This document shows positions 40,683 through 50,799 of a stretch of DNA of 64,000 nucleotides, one piece after another. Location: NCBI GenBank assembly GCA_947632105.1, contig CANROD010000001.1:62001-126000 (forward strand), in the 5' to 3' direction. Numbering within the stretch: position 1 is the stretch's first letter; the number at the start of each line of letters is the position of its first letter. A program made the position numbers and the translations under genes. This stretch comes from an uncultured Oligella sp. (GTDB taxonomy: Bacteria > Pseudomonadota > Gammaproteobacteria > Burkholderiales > Burkholderiaceae_B). The notes under the pieces are model-generated. The model made no database searches, was not told where the DNA came from, and saw only the letters and a program-made list of their open reading frames with translations.

Positions 40683-41402
40683 CTAATTAGTCTTACGCTT
40701 ACGAGAAGTATCAATACCCAGCTGACGCAATTTGCGATAAAGGTGCGTACGTTCTAAGCCCGTACGTTCAGAGATTCGCGTCATACTGCCATTTTCCTGA
40801 ACTAAATGATACTCAAAATAAGCTCGCTCAAAATCATCCCGAGCCTCACGCAAAGGCAGATCTAACGAGATACGACCTAACATACCGGAGCCTACATGCT
40901 CATCCTCAGCAACAGGAGCAATAGCCACTACCGGTGCAACTGCTGGCATTGGAGTCTCTACCGCTGTCGTACCGCTACTTGACTTCGGAGCCATTGCAGC
41001 CTTGGCGACTGGAACCTCTGCCGTTACTTTACGGACGACAGGTCTGGACAGGCAAGACTGCACAGTTTTAAGTAGCTTTTGCATGGTGATAGGTTTTTCT
41101 AAAAAGTCTACCGCTCCAATCCGGGTCGCCTCAACTGCCGTATCAATTGTAGCGTGACCGCTCATCATCACGACAGGCATATCTAATAGCCCCTGAGAAC
41201 CCCACTCTTTTAAGAGGCTCACACCATCCGTATCCGGCATCCAAATATCAAGTAACACCAAATCTGGACGGTAACGTAAACGCGCAGCACGAGCCTCAGA
41301 GGCATTTTCTGCCGAGTCGACTGTGTGCCCCTCATCATAAAGAATATCGGCCAGCAGCTCACGAATACCTATTTCATCATCGACCACCAGAATTTTGGCC
41401 AT
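40683..41402 (-). CDS. ntrX: Response regulator of the NtrX type lacking the sigma-54 AAA+ domain
   Basis: A 239-residue response regulator paired with NtrY. The receiver domain (1-120) has acidic D8/D9, phospho-acceptor D52, S81 and K103. A Pro/Ala/Val-rich linker follows (about 121-170), then a Fis-type helix-turn-helix (about 186-232, RISERTGLERTHLYRKLRQLGI). The AAA+ sigma-54 interaction module of classical NtrX (GAFTGA, Walker A) is absent, so it should act as an ordinary sigma-70 activator or repressor. From memory, short NtrX-like regulators occur in other Burkholderiales, so this is probably lineage-typical and not a deletion. It lies 116 bp beyond ntrY. Confidence 0.85.
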   Translation of the reverse strand: MAKILVVDDEIGIRELLADILYDEGHTVDSAENASEARAARLRYRPDLVLLDIWMPDTDGVSLLKEWGSQGLLDMPVVMMSGHATIDTAVEATRIGAVDFLEKPITMQKLLKTVQSCLSRPVVRKVTAEVPVAKAAMAPKSSSGTTAVETPMPAVAPVVAIAPVAEDEHVGSGMLGRISLDLPLREARDDFERAYFEYHLVQENGSMTRISERTGLERTHLYRKLRQLGIDTSRKRKTN

Positions 41403-41518
41403 ATAAAATTACCTCAATATATGTTGCTTAACTAAAAAGTTGACAATTAAAGCCAAACTTTTTGCATAAGATCATGTTTGTTGTAAAAATGTTATTGTCT
41501 AATTATAACCACGCTTTG

Positions 41519-43873
41519 TTACTTTTGCCTTAATGGAGCCAATCGAGTCAACAAAATTGATACTCGTGCTCCCCCACTTTTTCGGTTTGCGATCTCAATA
41601 TTACCGTTATGCTCTTCGATAATCTTACGTACAATCGCCAGACCCAAACCAGTTCCCGTTTTTTTCGTAGTTACGTAAGGCTCAAACACACTTTGTAAAA
41701 CATGCTCAGGAAAGCCTATTCCCCTATCCTCAATAGTAATGCGAAGCATATCTTGTTTTTGCTTGGCATCCTGCTCTGACTCAAGAAGCTTAGTAGAAAT
41801 CCTCAGCCCTGGCTCATCACCCTGTAATTCCAAACCCTCCATCGCATCACGAGCATTACCTAATAAATTATTCATAACCTGACGCAACTGTGTTTCATCT
41901 ACGTCAGCTAATGGCAAGGCAGGATCTAAACTTAATTCAATTTGATGCGTTAAAGGCTCCTCTTTATTTTTCTGCTCCGGCTCCCAGCCATATAACACCG
42001 CAATATCAATAATAAGTGCATTGATATCAATGGTTGAAAAGTTCGCCGGCGGCGTCCGTGCATAGTCTCGAAAATCATTGACCATATTTTTCAACGAAGT
42101 AACCTGATTAATAATCGTGTTAGTTGAGCGTAGCAACATCGCCGCATCCTTTTCATCCAACTTGTCCTCTAACTTCATGGCTAAACGCTCTGCAGATAAT
42201 TGTATCGGCGTCAACGGATTTTTAATTTCATGCGCTAAACGACGTGCCACCTCACCCCAAGCGACTGTACGACTAGCTGACATAACCTCAGAAATATCAT
42301 CAAACACAACTAAGTAGCCAGTAAAGTGGCTCTCCACCATAAGTCGTGTACCACGCATCAATAAAGTACAAATACGATGCTGTTCAAGACTCTCTGTTGA
42401 TTCATTAGCATCATGAAAATTTAATTCAATTTGCTCTTGCCAATAAGCCTTTTCTGACTCAACTGCTGCATGCTTAGTAAAAGCACTACGGATAGCCTTG
42501 GTAAACTCGCCTAACCCATTGATAAACTCCAGTGGTCGTCCCCTTGCACCACGTAAATCAGCATGCAAAATATTACTTGCACCAAGATTAACTGAGCTCA
42601 CATTAAAGCGTGTATCAAAAACAATCACCCCACTACTCAAACTGCCCATCACATTTTCTAAATACACATTAGATTTTTCCAACTGCTTTCTATTAGTCTC
42701 TACTTGACGACGAGCCTCATCCAACTGAAAAGTCATCACGTTAAAAGAACGTGTTAACTGCGTAATCTCATCACGTACATTAGGCTCTGGTAATGGCCTA
42801 TAATCGCCTACTGCGACAGCTTGTGTACCCTCAGCCAAGGTTAATAAGGGCTGCACAACACGCCGAGCCAGACTAAGCGCAGCCGCCAATGAAGCCAACA
42901 CCGTCATCACAAGCGCCAAGGTCAACGTAATAGTAAATAAACGCCTTAAACTAGTACGTGACAGGGACAACTCCTCATAATCACGAATCCCCTGCTGCAC
43001 CTCATTCATGTTGAGTGCGATACTTTCAGGTACCGCGCGAGTCACCTGTAGCCAGTAAGTTTCTGATGAAGATGGCGCAGAAAGCAAACTGTCATAACGG
43101 AGCTGATTAGCAATCACGGGAACGATAACGCGAATTCTAAACGATGGCTTCGCAGGACTAGAGTCAGGCATAATTTCCGCTTGCGCATAGCCATTCGACA
43201 GCCGCAATTGATTCATAATGCTAGAAGAAGGTAACTCAGGTAGTAAACTACCAAATCCCGTGCCAGCAAAAGCGATTACCTGACTCCCTGACACGCCAGA
43301 AAACACTAAAGCGTCGGTAATCACTGAATTAGAATCTCGCTGCTGAGCAAGCATCAACGGAATTTCAGCATCACTAAAGTTTCTTAACTCCAAAGCCATT
43401 TGTCGTGCTCTTGTTGAGAGATCTTGCACATAACTATTTAAAGAAGCACGACCCAAAGACAGTCCAGACTCTAAAGCACTATCAACTTTGACATTGAACC
43501 AAGACTCCACCGACTTAGCCATAAACTGCACTGAAATCACATAAATCAAGAGCCCAGGCAGCACCGCCATAATCGCAAAAACAAAAGCAAAACGACTAGT
43601 CAACTTAGCACCAAATTGACGACGACGTATTTGTCGTATCAAACGCACGATTAACACTGTGACCCACAACACTAAGATCAGTATCAACACGCCATTAAGC
43701 ATCAACAACAAATCAAATTGTTGAGTCAATCCCGAGACATTATCGGTCGCTCTGAACAACATCAGCAATAAGGTGATTAAACCAATAATCCCCATTGCTA
43801 AACCCAGTTTAAAAAACCAACCTATTAATCGTTGGATTTTAGAGTTGATGTTTGAAAAATTAACTTTTGCCAT
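41519..43873 (-). CDS. ntrY: Sensor histidine kinase NtrY
   Basis: A membrane histidine kinase of about 784 residues. In order: transmembrane helices near the N-terminus, a periplasmic/extracytoplasmic part (about 110-300), another helix, a HAMP domain (SLARRVVQPLLTLAEGT), a PAS-like domain (ENVMGSLSSGVIVFDTRF), and the HisKA domain with the phospho-histidine in ARRLAHEIKNPLTPIQL. The HATPase domain follows, with NNLLGNARDAMEG and TGLGLAIVRKI. NtrYX systems respond to nitrogen or redox signals. ATG 43873 (MAKVNF) was chosen; it still overlaps the DUF4390 gene by 49 bp. Confidence 0.92.
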   Translation of the reverse strand: MAKVNFSNINSKIQRLIGWFFKLGLAMGIIGLITLLLMLFRATDNVSGLTQQFDLLLMLNGVLILILVLWVTVLIVRLIRQIRRRQFGAKLTSRFAFVFAIMAVLPGLLIYVISVQFMAKSVESWFNVKVDSALESGLSLGRASLNSYVQDLSTRARQMALELRNFSDAEIPLMLAQQRDSNSVITDALVFSGVSGSQVIAFAGTGFGSLLPELPSSSIMNQLRLSNGYAQAEIMPDSSPAKPSFRIRVIVPVIANQLRYDSLLSAPSSSETYWLQVTRAVPESIALNMNEVQQGIRDYEELSLSRTSLRRLFTITLTLALVMTVLASLAAALSLARRVVQPLLTLAEGTQAVAVGDYRPLPEPNVRDEITQLTRSFNVMTFQLDEARRQVETNRKQLEKSNVYLENVMGSLSSGVIVFDTRFNVSSVNLGASNILHADLRGARGRPLEFINGLGEFTKAIRSAFTKHAAVESEKAYWQEQIELNFHDANESTESLEQHRICTLLMRGTRLMVESHFTGYLVVFDDISEVMSASRTVAWGEVARRLAHEIKNPLTPIQLSAERLAMKLEDKLDEKDAAMLLRSTNTIINQVTSLKNMVNDFRDYARTPPANFSTIDINALIIDIAVLYGWEPEQKNKEEPLTHQIELSLDPALPLADVDETQLRQVMNNLLGNARDAMEGLELQGDEPGLRISTKLLESEQDAKQKQDMLRITIEDRGIGFPEHVLQSVFEPYVTTKKTGTGLGLAIVRKIIEEHNGNIEIANRKSGGARVSILLTRLAPLRQK

Positions 43874-44463
43874 TCTGATGATAGTGACCAAACACTACGA
43901 AAATTAAATAAATCAAATTTAAAAGCACCCGGTAACTGTGTTGTATCGAGGTGCAACTTAAGCTCAGCGGAGTACTGTTTATCTGCCTCCAGAAGCGGCA
44001 ACATGAGTCTCATTGTGTTATTACTACTAATATATTTCAATGAATCCTCAAGCGAAATCTCTTGACTGACTCGTTTACCATTGTCTACACTCCACTGTCT
44101 TAACAGTGGTTGATAATTAATCAACCACTGTCGAGATTGATGGACCAATACTTTTTCAAAAAAATACCATATAGGCTCGGTCACTTTGATCTCATAGACA
44201 AAAGATAACGGCACACCACGCATCGCTGCACTCATCAAATCCGGATCTAAAGTCACTGCTAAATCTGCGCTAATCCTTAGTTCAGCCCTATCCCCTACGA
44301 CCTGATAATCCACCACTTGGATATTTTCAACCGTCGCAGTTGATTGTCCACTTGGCTCATTCAAAATAGCATCCTGACTACAAGCTGCCATCAAGGCAGT
44401 AAGTGTAAAGATGCTCAAGAAGCGCTTAATGCTTTTGAAATAAAGCATAAAAGAAACCATCAT
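43825..44463 (-). CDS. DUF4390-family probable lipoprotein
   Basis: About 207-212 residues with an N-terminal signal sequence ending TLTALMAAC, a lipobox-like cleavage site, then a beta-rich domain with EIKVTEPIWYFFEKV and LRQWSVDNGKR, which fits DUF4390. The family is found between rsmB and ntrY in betaproteobacteria; because it is always beside the NtrY sensor it may modulate that kinase from the periplasm (inference). The start could be 44463 or the internal ATG at 44448. It overlaps rsmB by about 23-38 bp at its start and ntrY by 49 bp at its end. Confidence 0.8.
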   Translation of the reverse strand: MMVSFMLYFKSIKRFLSIFTLTALMAACSQDAILNEPSGQSTATVENIQVVDYQVVGDRAELRISADLAVTLDPDLMSAAMRGVPLSFVYEIKVTEPIWYFFEKVLVHQSRQWLINYQPLLRQWSVDNGKRVSQEISLEDSLKYISSNNTMRLMLPLLEADKQYSAELKLHLDTTQLPGAFKFDLFNFRSVWSLSSEWQKLIFQTSTLKSND

Positions 44464-45790
44464 GCTTAATCATGCCGCTATCATCCGGCAAGGCTAACAT
44501 CTGCCCTAAGGCTGGCAGCCTTGTTGCTCCAGGTAAATGCTCAGCCAAATAAACCGCCTGCAACTCACCCTCCTCGGGAAAAATCGAACAAGTAATATAA
44601 AGCAAATGACCGCCAGGCTTTAAAGTTGTCCAAAGCGCCTGCACAATCTCTCGCTGCAGCGCTGAGGTCTTGTTCACATCCTCTGGTCGACGCAACCATT
44701 TAATATCTGGATGACGACGAACAATCCCAGCTGCAGTACAAGGTACATCAGCCATAATCGCATCAAAAGGCTGACCATCGTACCACGTCGCAATATCAGC
44801 AGCATCCGCCGCTAAGCTACGAATTTGATAGCCGTCATGTTCCTCATGATACGCTTTAGAAAGACCTAGACGATCCAAGTTTTCATCAACTCGCTGCAGT
44901 CGTCGCTCATCCACATCTAAAATCGTCATATCGAGATCGTAATGCTCCAGCATATGAGATGTCTTGCCCCCAGGCGCTGCACAAGCGTCTAATACTCGCT
45001 GGCCATTTTGTAATGGCAACATCTTAATCGCTTGCTGAGCAGCCAAGTCTTGCACGGAGAAGCGCCCCTCAGCAAAACCTGGAATTTGCGGGACTGGCAC
45101 GGCTTGTGGCAAAGCCAGTGCATCCTCATCAAGCTGCACAGCGTTAATACCCGCTTCACTTAAGGCTTGTTGAAACTCAGCCATTGAGCCTCGACGTCGA
45201 TTAACACGTAGACAAAGTGTGGCCGGTCGGTTTGCTGCCTTTAAAAGCGCCTTATACTGTTGTGGATAGGCATTGCGCAACGCATCGATCCACCATTGAG
45301 GAAAGTTATAACGAACCTCTTCTTGCTGCCAAACCTGCTCTAACAGCTCATTTGACTCACGCTTATATCGTCTGAGACAGGCATTTAGCAGCCCTCTAAA
45401 AGCCGCTGTTTTTTTATGAAGTGTGGTAGCCTTAACTGCTTCGTTCACCAACGTGAAAGCATCATAGCTCGGTATATCAGCGGATGCCGTATCTTCTCCC
45501 TCAGTCTCATCATGCTCTAATGCTAAAAAGTCCTCAGCACTTAAAAGCACGAGTGATAAGACCAATAAGGACTTAAACAAAGGGTTAGGCGCTTTTTTAC
45601 TCAACAACTGCTCACTCAGTGCAAGCCCTCTGCCCCAATGACGCAAAGCATAAAAACTAAGAGCCTGCACACCCCCTCGATGACGCTCATCAACCATAGG
45701 AAGTAGACTACTTAAAGACTGCCCAGCCATAACTTGCTGTACCACGCTGGCACTTTCTGCGAGAAGCTCAGATAAAGGAATTTTTGACAT
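44426..45790 (-). CDS. rsmB: 16S rRNA (cytosine967-C5)-methyltransferase
   Basis: Methylates C967 of 16S rRNA. The 454 residues have an N-terminal NusB-like RNA-binding domain (about 1-165) and a C-terminal Rossmann domain with the SAM loop DACAAPGGKTSHMLE, ADVPCTAAGIVRRHPDIKW carrying the first catalytic Cys, and YITCSIFPEE carrying the second. It diverges from rimO and begins the rsmB-DUF4390-ntrY-ntrX-trkA-trkH group, whose tight spacing and overlaps suggest one transcript at least through ntrY. Confidence 0.93.
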   Translation of the reverse strand: MSKIPLSELLAESASVVQQVMAGQSLSSLLPMVDERHRGGVQALSFYALRHWGRGLALSEQLLSKKAPNPLFKSLLVLSLVLLSAEDFLALEHDETEGEDTASADIPSYDAFTLVNEAVKATTLHKKTAAFRGLLNACLRRYKRESNELLEQVWQQEEVRYNFPQWWIDALRNAYPQQYKALLKAANRPATLCLRVNRRRGSMAEFQQALSEAGINAVQLDEDALALPQAVPVPQIPGFAEGRFSVQDLAAQQAIKMLPLQNGQRVLDACAAPGGKTSHMLEHYDLDMTILDVDERRLQRVDENLDRLGLSKAYHEEHDGYQIRSLAADAADIATWYDGQPFDAIMADVPCTAAGIVRRHPDIKWLRRPEDVNKTSALQREIVQALWTTLKPGGHLLYITCSIFPEEGELQAVYLAEHLPGATRLPALGQMLALPDDSGMIKHDGFFYALFQKH

Positions 45791-45895
45791 AGATTACCGG
45801 AAGAGAAATTCAGACTCTAGTTTACCTTCTAAAATGCTAAAATTAACTGTTAGATTCTTTAAAAACAATTCTTATTTCAAAAGATTAGCATTATT

Positions 45896-47221
45896 ATGAG
45901 CTCTCCTAAAGTCGGCTTTGTCAGCTTAGGCTGTCCAAAAGCATTGGTAGACTCTGAACGTATTCTTACTCAGTTACGTTCAGAGGGTTATGAAATTTCT
46001 CCCACCTATGAGGGGGCAGATGTCGTCGTGGTTAACACCTGTGGCTTTATCGATAGTGCTAAGGCTGAGTCTTTAGACGCGATTGGTGAGGCTTTAGCAG
46101 AAAATGGTCGGGTCGTAGTGACTGGCTGCATGGGTGTCGAAGAGGAAACGATCCGCGCAGTCCACCCTAGCGTATTGTCCGTTAGTGGCCCTCAACAGTA
46201 TGAAGAGGTAGTGCGTGCAGTACATGAAGCAGTACCTCCAGCTATCGACCACGATCCCTTCATTGACTTAGTGCCACCGCAAGGCATTCGTTTAACGCCA
46301 CGTCACTATGCCTACTTAAAAATTTCTGAAGGCTGTAACCACTCTTGCTCTTTCTGTATTATCCCTTCCATGCGTGGTCGTTTAGTAAGTAGACCAATCG
46401 ACGATGTGATGGATGAGGCGCAGCGATTAGTCAATGCAGGCGTTAAGGAAATATTGGTTATTTCTCAGGACACCAGTGCTTACGGTGTTGATATTAAATA
46501 CCGTACCGGTTTCTGGCAAGGTCGCCCTATCAAAACGCAGATGACAGCACTTTGTGATGCTTTAAGTGAGCTAGGTGTCTGGGTACGTTTACACTACGTA
46601 TACCCTTATCCTAATGTTGACGATGTAATCCCGTTGATGGCCGAGGGCAAGATCCTGCCTTATTTAGATATCCCTTTCCAGCACGCCAGTCCTAAAGTTC
46701 TACGTGCGATGAAGCGTCCTGCGTTTGAGGATCGAACCTTAGCGCGTATTCACAAATGGCGTGAGCAATGCCCTGATATTACGATTCGTTCTACGTTTAT
46801 CGTGGGCTTTCCAGGTGAAACAGAGGAAGATTTCCAGTACTTATTAGATTGGTTAACTGAGGCTCAACTTGATCGCGTTGGTTGTTTCAAATACTCACCT
46901 GTTGACGGTGCACCTGCCAATGAGCTTGATGAGCCGGTACCTGATGAGGTTAAGAATGACCGTTGGGAACGTTTCATGACGCACCAGCAAGCTATTTCCG
47001 CAGCTAAGTTACAAAACAAAATCGGTCGTACCATTGAGGTATTGATTGATGAGCTCAATGAGCATGGTATCGCCATTGGTCGCTCAGCAGCAGATGCACC
47101 GGAAATTGATGGGGTAGTTTATGTTGACAGTCCATATGAGCTAAAATCTGGCGACATTGTCAAATGCGTCGTCACCGACGCTGATGCCTATGATCTGTTT
47201 GCAGATACGATTGATGACTAA
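45896..47221 (+). CDS. rimO: Ribosomal protein S12 methylthiotransferase
   Basis: Radical-SAM enzyme that methylthiolates Asp88 of ribosomal protein S12. The 441-residue protein has an N-terminal UPF0004 domain with three cluster-binding cysteines ([23 protein letters not shown]), the radical-SAM CxxxCxxC in [18 protein letters not shown], and a C-terminal TRAM domain. It is a single-gene unit followed by a perfect hairpin. Confidence 0.95.
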   Translation: MSSPKVGFVSLGCPKALVDSERILTQLRSEGYEISPTYEGADVVVVNTCGFIDSAKAESLDAIGEALAENGRVVVTGCMGVEEETIRAVHPSVLSVSGPQQYEEVVRAVHEAVPPAIDHDPFIDLVPPQGIRLTPRHYAYLKISEGCNHSCSFCIIPSMRGRLVSRPIDDVMDEAQRLVNAGVKEILVISQDTSAYGVDIKYRTGFWQGRPIKTQMTALCDALSELGVWVRLHYVYPYPNVDDVIPLMAEGKILPYLDIPFQHASPKVLRAMKRPAFEDRTLARIHKWREQCPDITIRSTFIVGFPGETEEDFQYLLDWLTEAQLDRVGCFKYSPVDGAPANELDEPVPDEVKNDRWERFMTHQQAISAAKLQNKIGRTIEVLIDELNEHGIAIGRSAADAPEIDGVVYVDSPYELKSGDIVKCVVTDADAYDLFADTIDD

Positions 47222-47236
47222 GAACATCATCTAGCC

Positions 47237-47263
47237 GCTATGCGGTACTTTTTACCGCATAGC
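47237..47263. repeat. 11-bp perfect hairpin between rimO and fmt
   Basis: GCTATGCGGTA (47237-47247) and TACCGCATAGC (47253-47263) enclose a 5-base loop, between two convergent genes. There is no T-run afterwards, so it is a Rho-assisted or non-canonical terminator at best. Confidence 0.6.
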
Positions 47264-47286
47264 ATCTGCGCGGACTAAAGGCTTAA

Positions 47287-48237
47287 CTAATCGCGCCAGC
47301 CTTGTACAAACTGCTCAGCGAGTTGGCGCTTACCACCAGCTCGCTGTAGCTCTGTTAGGCGCAATGCACCTTGACCACACGCCACATCCACACCATCAAC
47401 AGAGCGCGCTAAGACCGTGCCAGGTTTCGCTGCTATCGCAGCAGCACCACCCAAAAGCTCCGCAGACCAAACTTTAACTGGCTCAGCAAACCCCTCTAAA
47501 AGCACCTTAGCTCCCGGCACTGGCGTAAAGGCTCGAATCTTACGCTCTAACACCTCTGCTGACTCCGTCCACTCTAAAATCGCCTCAGCCTTGGTAAGCT
47601 TTTCAGCATACGTAACGCCGGCGTCATCCTGCACTTGTAACTCAAAAGCCTCTGCGCCATCCGCCTGTAAGCTAGTCAGAGCCTCAACAATCGCTTCTGC
47701 ACCTAAGACCGCTAGTGCATCATGCAATTCAGCCGCATTCATTCTCTCTATCGGTAATCTTTTCTCTAACAAAATAGGACCGGTATCAAGACCAGCTTCC
47801 ATCTGCATAATGCCCACACCAGTATACTCATCACCTGACTCAATTGCGCGCTGAATTGGTGCGGCACCGCGCCAACGCGGCAATAAGCTAGCATGAATAT
47901 TGAGACAACCATACTTAGGTAGGTCCAAAGTCCACTGCGGTAAAATCAAGCCATAAGCAGCAACCACCATTACATCTGGCTGCAACGCTTCTAAAGTAGC
48001 GCGTGCAGCTGCAGCATCCTCAGGATACTTGCCATCTAGTCGCAAACTAATTGGTTGCAACACCTCAACACCACGCACTAACGCTTCCTGCTTCACAGCA
48101 CTAGGTGTCAACTTCATACCTCGACCTGCCGGCCGATCCGGCTGCGTCATCACCAAAGGCACCTCAAAACCAGCATCAGCAATTGCTGCATAAGCTAAAC
48201 GGGCAAACTCCGGCGTACCGGCAAATACTACTTTCAT
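47287..48237 (-). CDS. fmt: Methionyl-tRNA formyltransferase
   Basis: Formylates initiator Met-tRNA. The 316-residue protein shows [14 protein letters not shown], the formyl-THF site [21 protein letters not shown] with catalytic Asn/His, and [11 protein letters not shown]. The C-terminal OB-like domain follows. It sits 17 bp downstream of a DUF484 gene. No peptide deformylase (def) is adjacent in the window, although the two are often linked. Confidence 0.95.
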   Translation of the reverse strand: MKVVFAGTPEFARLAYAAIADAGFEVPLVMTQPDRPAGRGMKLTPSAVKQEALVRGVEVLQPISLRLDGKYPEDAAAARATLEALQPDVMVVAAYGLILPQWTLDLPKYGCLNIHASLLPRWRGAAPIQRAIESGDEYTGVGIMQMEAGLDTGPILLEKRLPIERMNAAELHDALAVLGAEAIVEALTSLQADGAEAFELQVQDDAGVTYAEKLTKAEAILEWTESAEVLERKIRAFTPVPGAKVLLEGFAEPVKVWSAELLGGAAAIAAKPGTVLARSVDGVDVACGQGALRLTELQRAGGKRQLAEQFVQGWRD

Positions 48238-48254
48238 TTAAATATCTCGACTAA

Positions 48255-48911
48255 TTACAACATCGTGCGGCCTAAGGCAGCACCAGCTAACGCTGAAATA
48301 ATTAATAGGAAACTGACCCCCATATCCTCGGTGAAATGCTCAGAATCACTTGAAGCAAAGACCAAAGTACCAATCACGCCCTTTTCATCATCTAATGGTA
48401 AGACAGCCACCGAAGCTGGCACCTCCTCAAACCATGAGTTAATTTCCTCTGGATGGTTCTGACCACAATACGGCTGCTCCATCACTGTAATACGTTCTTG
48501 TAGCTCAGCCGATATTTCACCAAAACTGGCTGACACTTGCTCAGGGCAAGGCCATAATCTAAGGGCAACCTTTAGCCCATCAAAACAATGCTCTAAACTT
48601 TCCACGCAAAGCTGTGGCAATTCCGAAACCTGGTCTTCAGCCAACATATAAACACACCACTGCAGAATAGACTGACTGATGCTTTGATTTTCCACAGCAT
48701 AAAGAGACAGCTCTTTTAAATGAAAATCCTGCTTTTTTAACTTATTGCGCAAATCTAACATCTGACGCTGAGCTAAAGATAAAGTACCGCTACCATCAGC
48801 ATCTTCAATCTCTAACGACTGAAAAACATCAGCATGCTCTTTAAAAAAGCTTGGGTTTTGTTGTAGAAAATCAGCAACTTCTTGTGCAGTGAGTGACTTC
48901 TCAGTGCTCAT
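48255..48911 (-). CDS. DUF484 family protein
   Basis: A 218-residue GAF-like protein. The opening LTAQEVADFLQQNPSFFKEHADVF is the family signature, followed by SLAQRQMLDLRNKLKK (short coiled coil) and a mixed alpha/beta region. In many proteobacteria DUF484 is next to xerC or dapF; here it precedes fmt. The function is unknown; a regulatory small-molecule or partner-binding role is inferred from the GAF-like fold. Confidence 0.85.
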   Translation of the reverse strand: MSTEKSLTAQEVADFLQQNPSFFKEHADVFQSLEIEDADGSGTLSLAQRQMLDLRNKLKKQDFHLKELSLYAVENQSISQSILQWCVYMLAEDQVSELPQLCVESLEHCFDGLKVALRLWPCPEQVSASFGEISAELQERITVMEQPYCGQNHPEEINSWFEEVPASVAVLPLDDEKGVIGTLVFASSDSEHFTEDMGVSFLLIISALAGAALGRTML

Positions 48912-48945
48912 GTTTAAACCTCTAAAATTGAAAAATGCGTAGAAA

Positions 48946-49917
48946 CTATTCTAAAGCCTCTAAAAGCGTATTGGTATTTTTTTTCATCATACCAAGATAA
49001 GTTGAGCCTTCGCCTTCCTTTTGTAAGGCATCAGCAACTAGGGTCCCACCTACTTTAACACCTGCATCACTAGCGATCTGCCCAATTAAGCGATTATTAG
49101 TGGTGTTTTCCAGAAACACAGCACTGATGTTTTCAGCCGCTAGGGTCTCAATCACAGCCCCTACCTGAGCGGCAGATGGCTCTGCACCACTCACCCCGCT
49201 AATTGGGAACTGCTCCAAACCATAAGCTTCAGCTAAATAAGCAAACGCCTCGTGGTTAGTTCCAAAACGACGTCTCTCATCTGGCAACTTCGCGAAGGCC
49301 TTTTGAGCCTCCTCGTGAAGCTCCTTAATCTCTGCAATATAACTCGCCGCATTCGCTTCATAAGCTGGGGCATTATCAGGATCAATGGTTATTAAAGCTT
49401 GAAGAATATTCTCAACATAAATAACAGCATTTAAAGGGTTTTGCCAAGCATGCGGGTCCCACTCACCATGCGCATGGTGCTCGTGGTGATGGTCATGGTC
49501 ATGCTCGTGGTGATGATGTTCATGCTCGTGGTGTTCGCCATCATGAATATCAACAAATTTGATGGCCTTAATACCCTCACTAACTACAATCGTCTGCCCC
49601 TCAAACTCTGAAGAACTTGTCATGCGCTCAACCCACGGCTCAAGCGCTAGGCCATTGATAAACAATAACTTTGCCCCACTGTCACTTGTTAATTTTTTAA
49701 TATCACTGGCTCTCGGCTCAAAACTATGTAAATTCACATCATAGCCGGCGAGATTATCCACCACCACATGCTCACCGCCGACATTTTTCACCATATCACC
49801 GATAATCGTAAAGCTACTGAGTACCTTTAATGATTCGGCCTGAACCATACTGATTGAAGCAAAACTCAGCACTGAGCCTGCTATCGCTGCTGTTAGTAAT
49901 CGAGATAATTTCATCAT
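48946..49917 (-). CDS. znuA: Zinc ABC transporter substrate-binding protein
   Basis: Periplasmic zinc-binding lipocalin-free cluster 9 protein of 323 residues with a signal peptide ending VQA (about residue 27). Zinc ligands are H64 (VNLHSFEP), H156 (DPHAW) and H222 (GTNHEAF), plus a conserved late Asp/Glu. Between residues about 125 and 156 is a His/Asp/Glu-rich loop, the mark of zinc- rather than manganese-specific members. It is the last gene of znuC-znuB-znuA, after a 24-bp gap. Confidence 0.94.
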   Translation of the reverse strand: MMKLSRLLTAAIAGSVLSFASISMVQAESLKVLSSFTIIGDMVKNVGGEHVVVDNLAGYDVNLHSFEPRASDIKKLTSDSGAKLLFINGLALEPWVERMTSSSEFEGQTIVVSEGIKAIKFVDIHDGEHHEHEHHHHEHDHDHHHEHHAHGEWDPHAWQNPLNAVIYVENILQALITIDPDNAPAYEANAASYIAEIKELHEEAQKAFAKLPDERRRFGTNHEAFAYLAEAYGLEQFPISGVSGAEPSAAQVGAVIETLAAENISAVFLENTTNNRLIGQIASDAGVKVGGTLVADALQKEGEGSTYLGMMKKNTNTLLEALE

Positions 49918-49941
49918 TACTCCGTGACCGTTATTGAAAAA

Positions 49942-50796
49942 TTAAGATTGATAGCGCCTCCGAGCACTACCATAAGGACCAAACAGCATCGCTAAAACAG
50001 CAACAATGCCATTCAATAAAATAATGGCCGCAGAAGTCGGCAAATCATAGGCGTAAGAAATGACTAGCCCAGCATATTGACAAACCACACCAATCAACGG
50101 CGCAATGACTAATTGCATACCTAAAGTTCGTCCATAAAAACGCGCTGTAATGGCCGGTAAAATAACAATTCCAACAACCATTAACGTCCCGAGAATCTGA
50201 AATCCAGCGACTAGATTAACGACCAAGAGAATAATAAAGATAGTAAAAACAAAGGAACGACGACCCAACTCCACTTTCAAAAAAACCGGGTCAAAGCAGT
50301 CCAAAACCAACGGTCTATAGATCAAGGTCAAGATTAAAATAGATACACTGCTGATAACCATGGTGATAAGCAATGACCCATCACTCATCGCCAGAACAGA
50401 CCCGAACAAGACGTGCATCAAGTCCACACTGGTCCCACGAAGTGAAATCAGTAAGACACCTAAGCCTAAAGAAATCAGATAAAAAGTGGCAAAACTCGCA
50501 TCTTCTTTGAGACTAGTATAACGCGACATAAAACCGGCCAATAAGGCCACAACCAATCCGCTAACCAAACCGCCAAGCAACATCGCCAAAATAGAGTTAC
50601 CGGCCCAAAAAAAACCTAAGGCCACACCGGGTAAAATTGCGTGCGTCATCGCATCACCAACTAAACTAAGGCGTCTTAAAATTAAGAATACACCTAACGG
50701 CGCAGCAATCAATGACAAGAAAATCGCCCCAAACAAGGCACGTCGCATAAATGCATACTCAACAAATGGCTGAACTAATAACTCGTACATTGCCAT
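49942..50796 (-). CDS. znuB: Zinc ABC transporter permease
   Basis: A 284-residue membrane protein of the ABC-3 family with about eight hydrophobic segments. The beginning FMRRALFGAIFLSLIAAPLGVFLILRR and LVGDAMTHAILPGVALGF are family-typical. It starts 3 bp after znuC, so translation is coupled, and forms the channel of ZnuABC. Confidence 0.94.
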   Translation of the reverse strand: MAMYELLVQPFVEYAFMRRALFGAIFLSLIAAPLGVFLILRRLSLVGDAMTHAILPGVALGFFWAGNSILAMLLGGLVSGLVVALLAGFMSRYTSLKEDASFATFYLISLGLGVLLISLRGTSVDLMHVLFGSVLAMSDGSLLITMVISSVSILILTLIYRPLVLDCFDPVFLKVELGRRSFVFTIFIILLVVNLVAGFQILGTLMVVGIVILPAITARFYGRTLGMQLVIAPLIGVVCQYAGLVISYAYDLPTSAAIILLNGIVAVLAMLFGPYGSARRRYQS

Positions 50797-50799
50797 TCC

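Noticed and set aside
47417-47854. A 145-codon open frame on the plus strand opposite fmt
   Set aside because: It is the mirror of a well-supported fmt gene. Its product is Ser/Ala/Pro-rich with no family pattern, as expected for a shadow frame.
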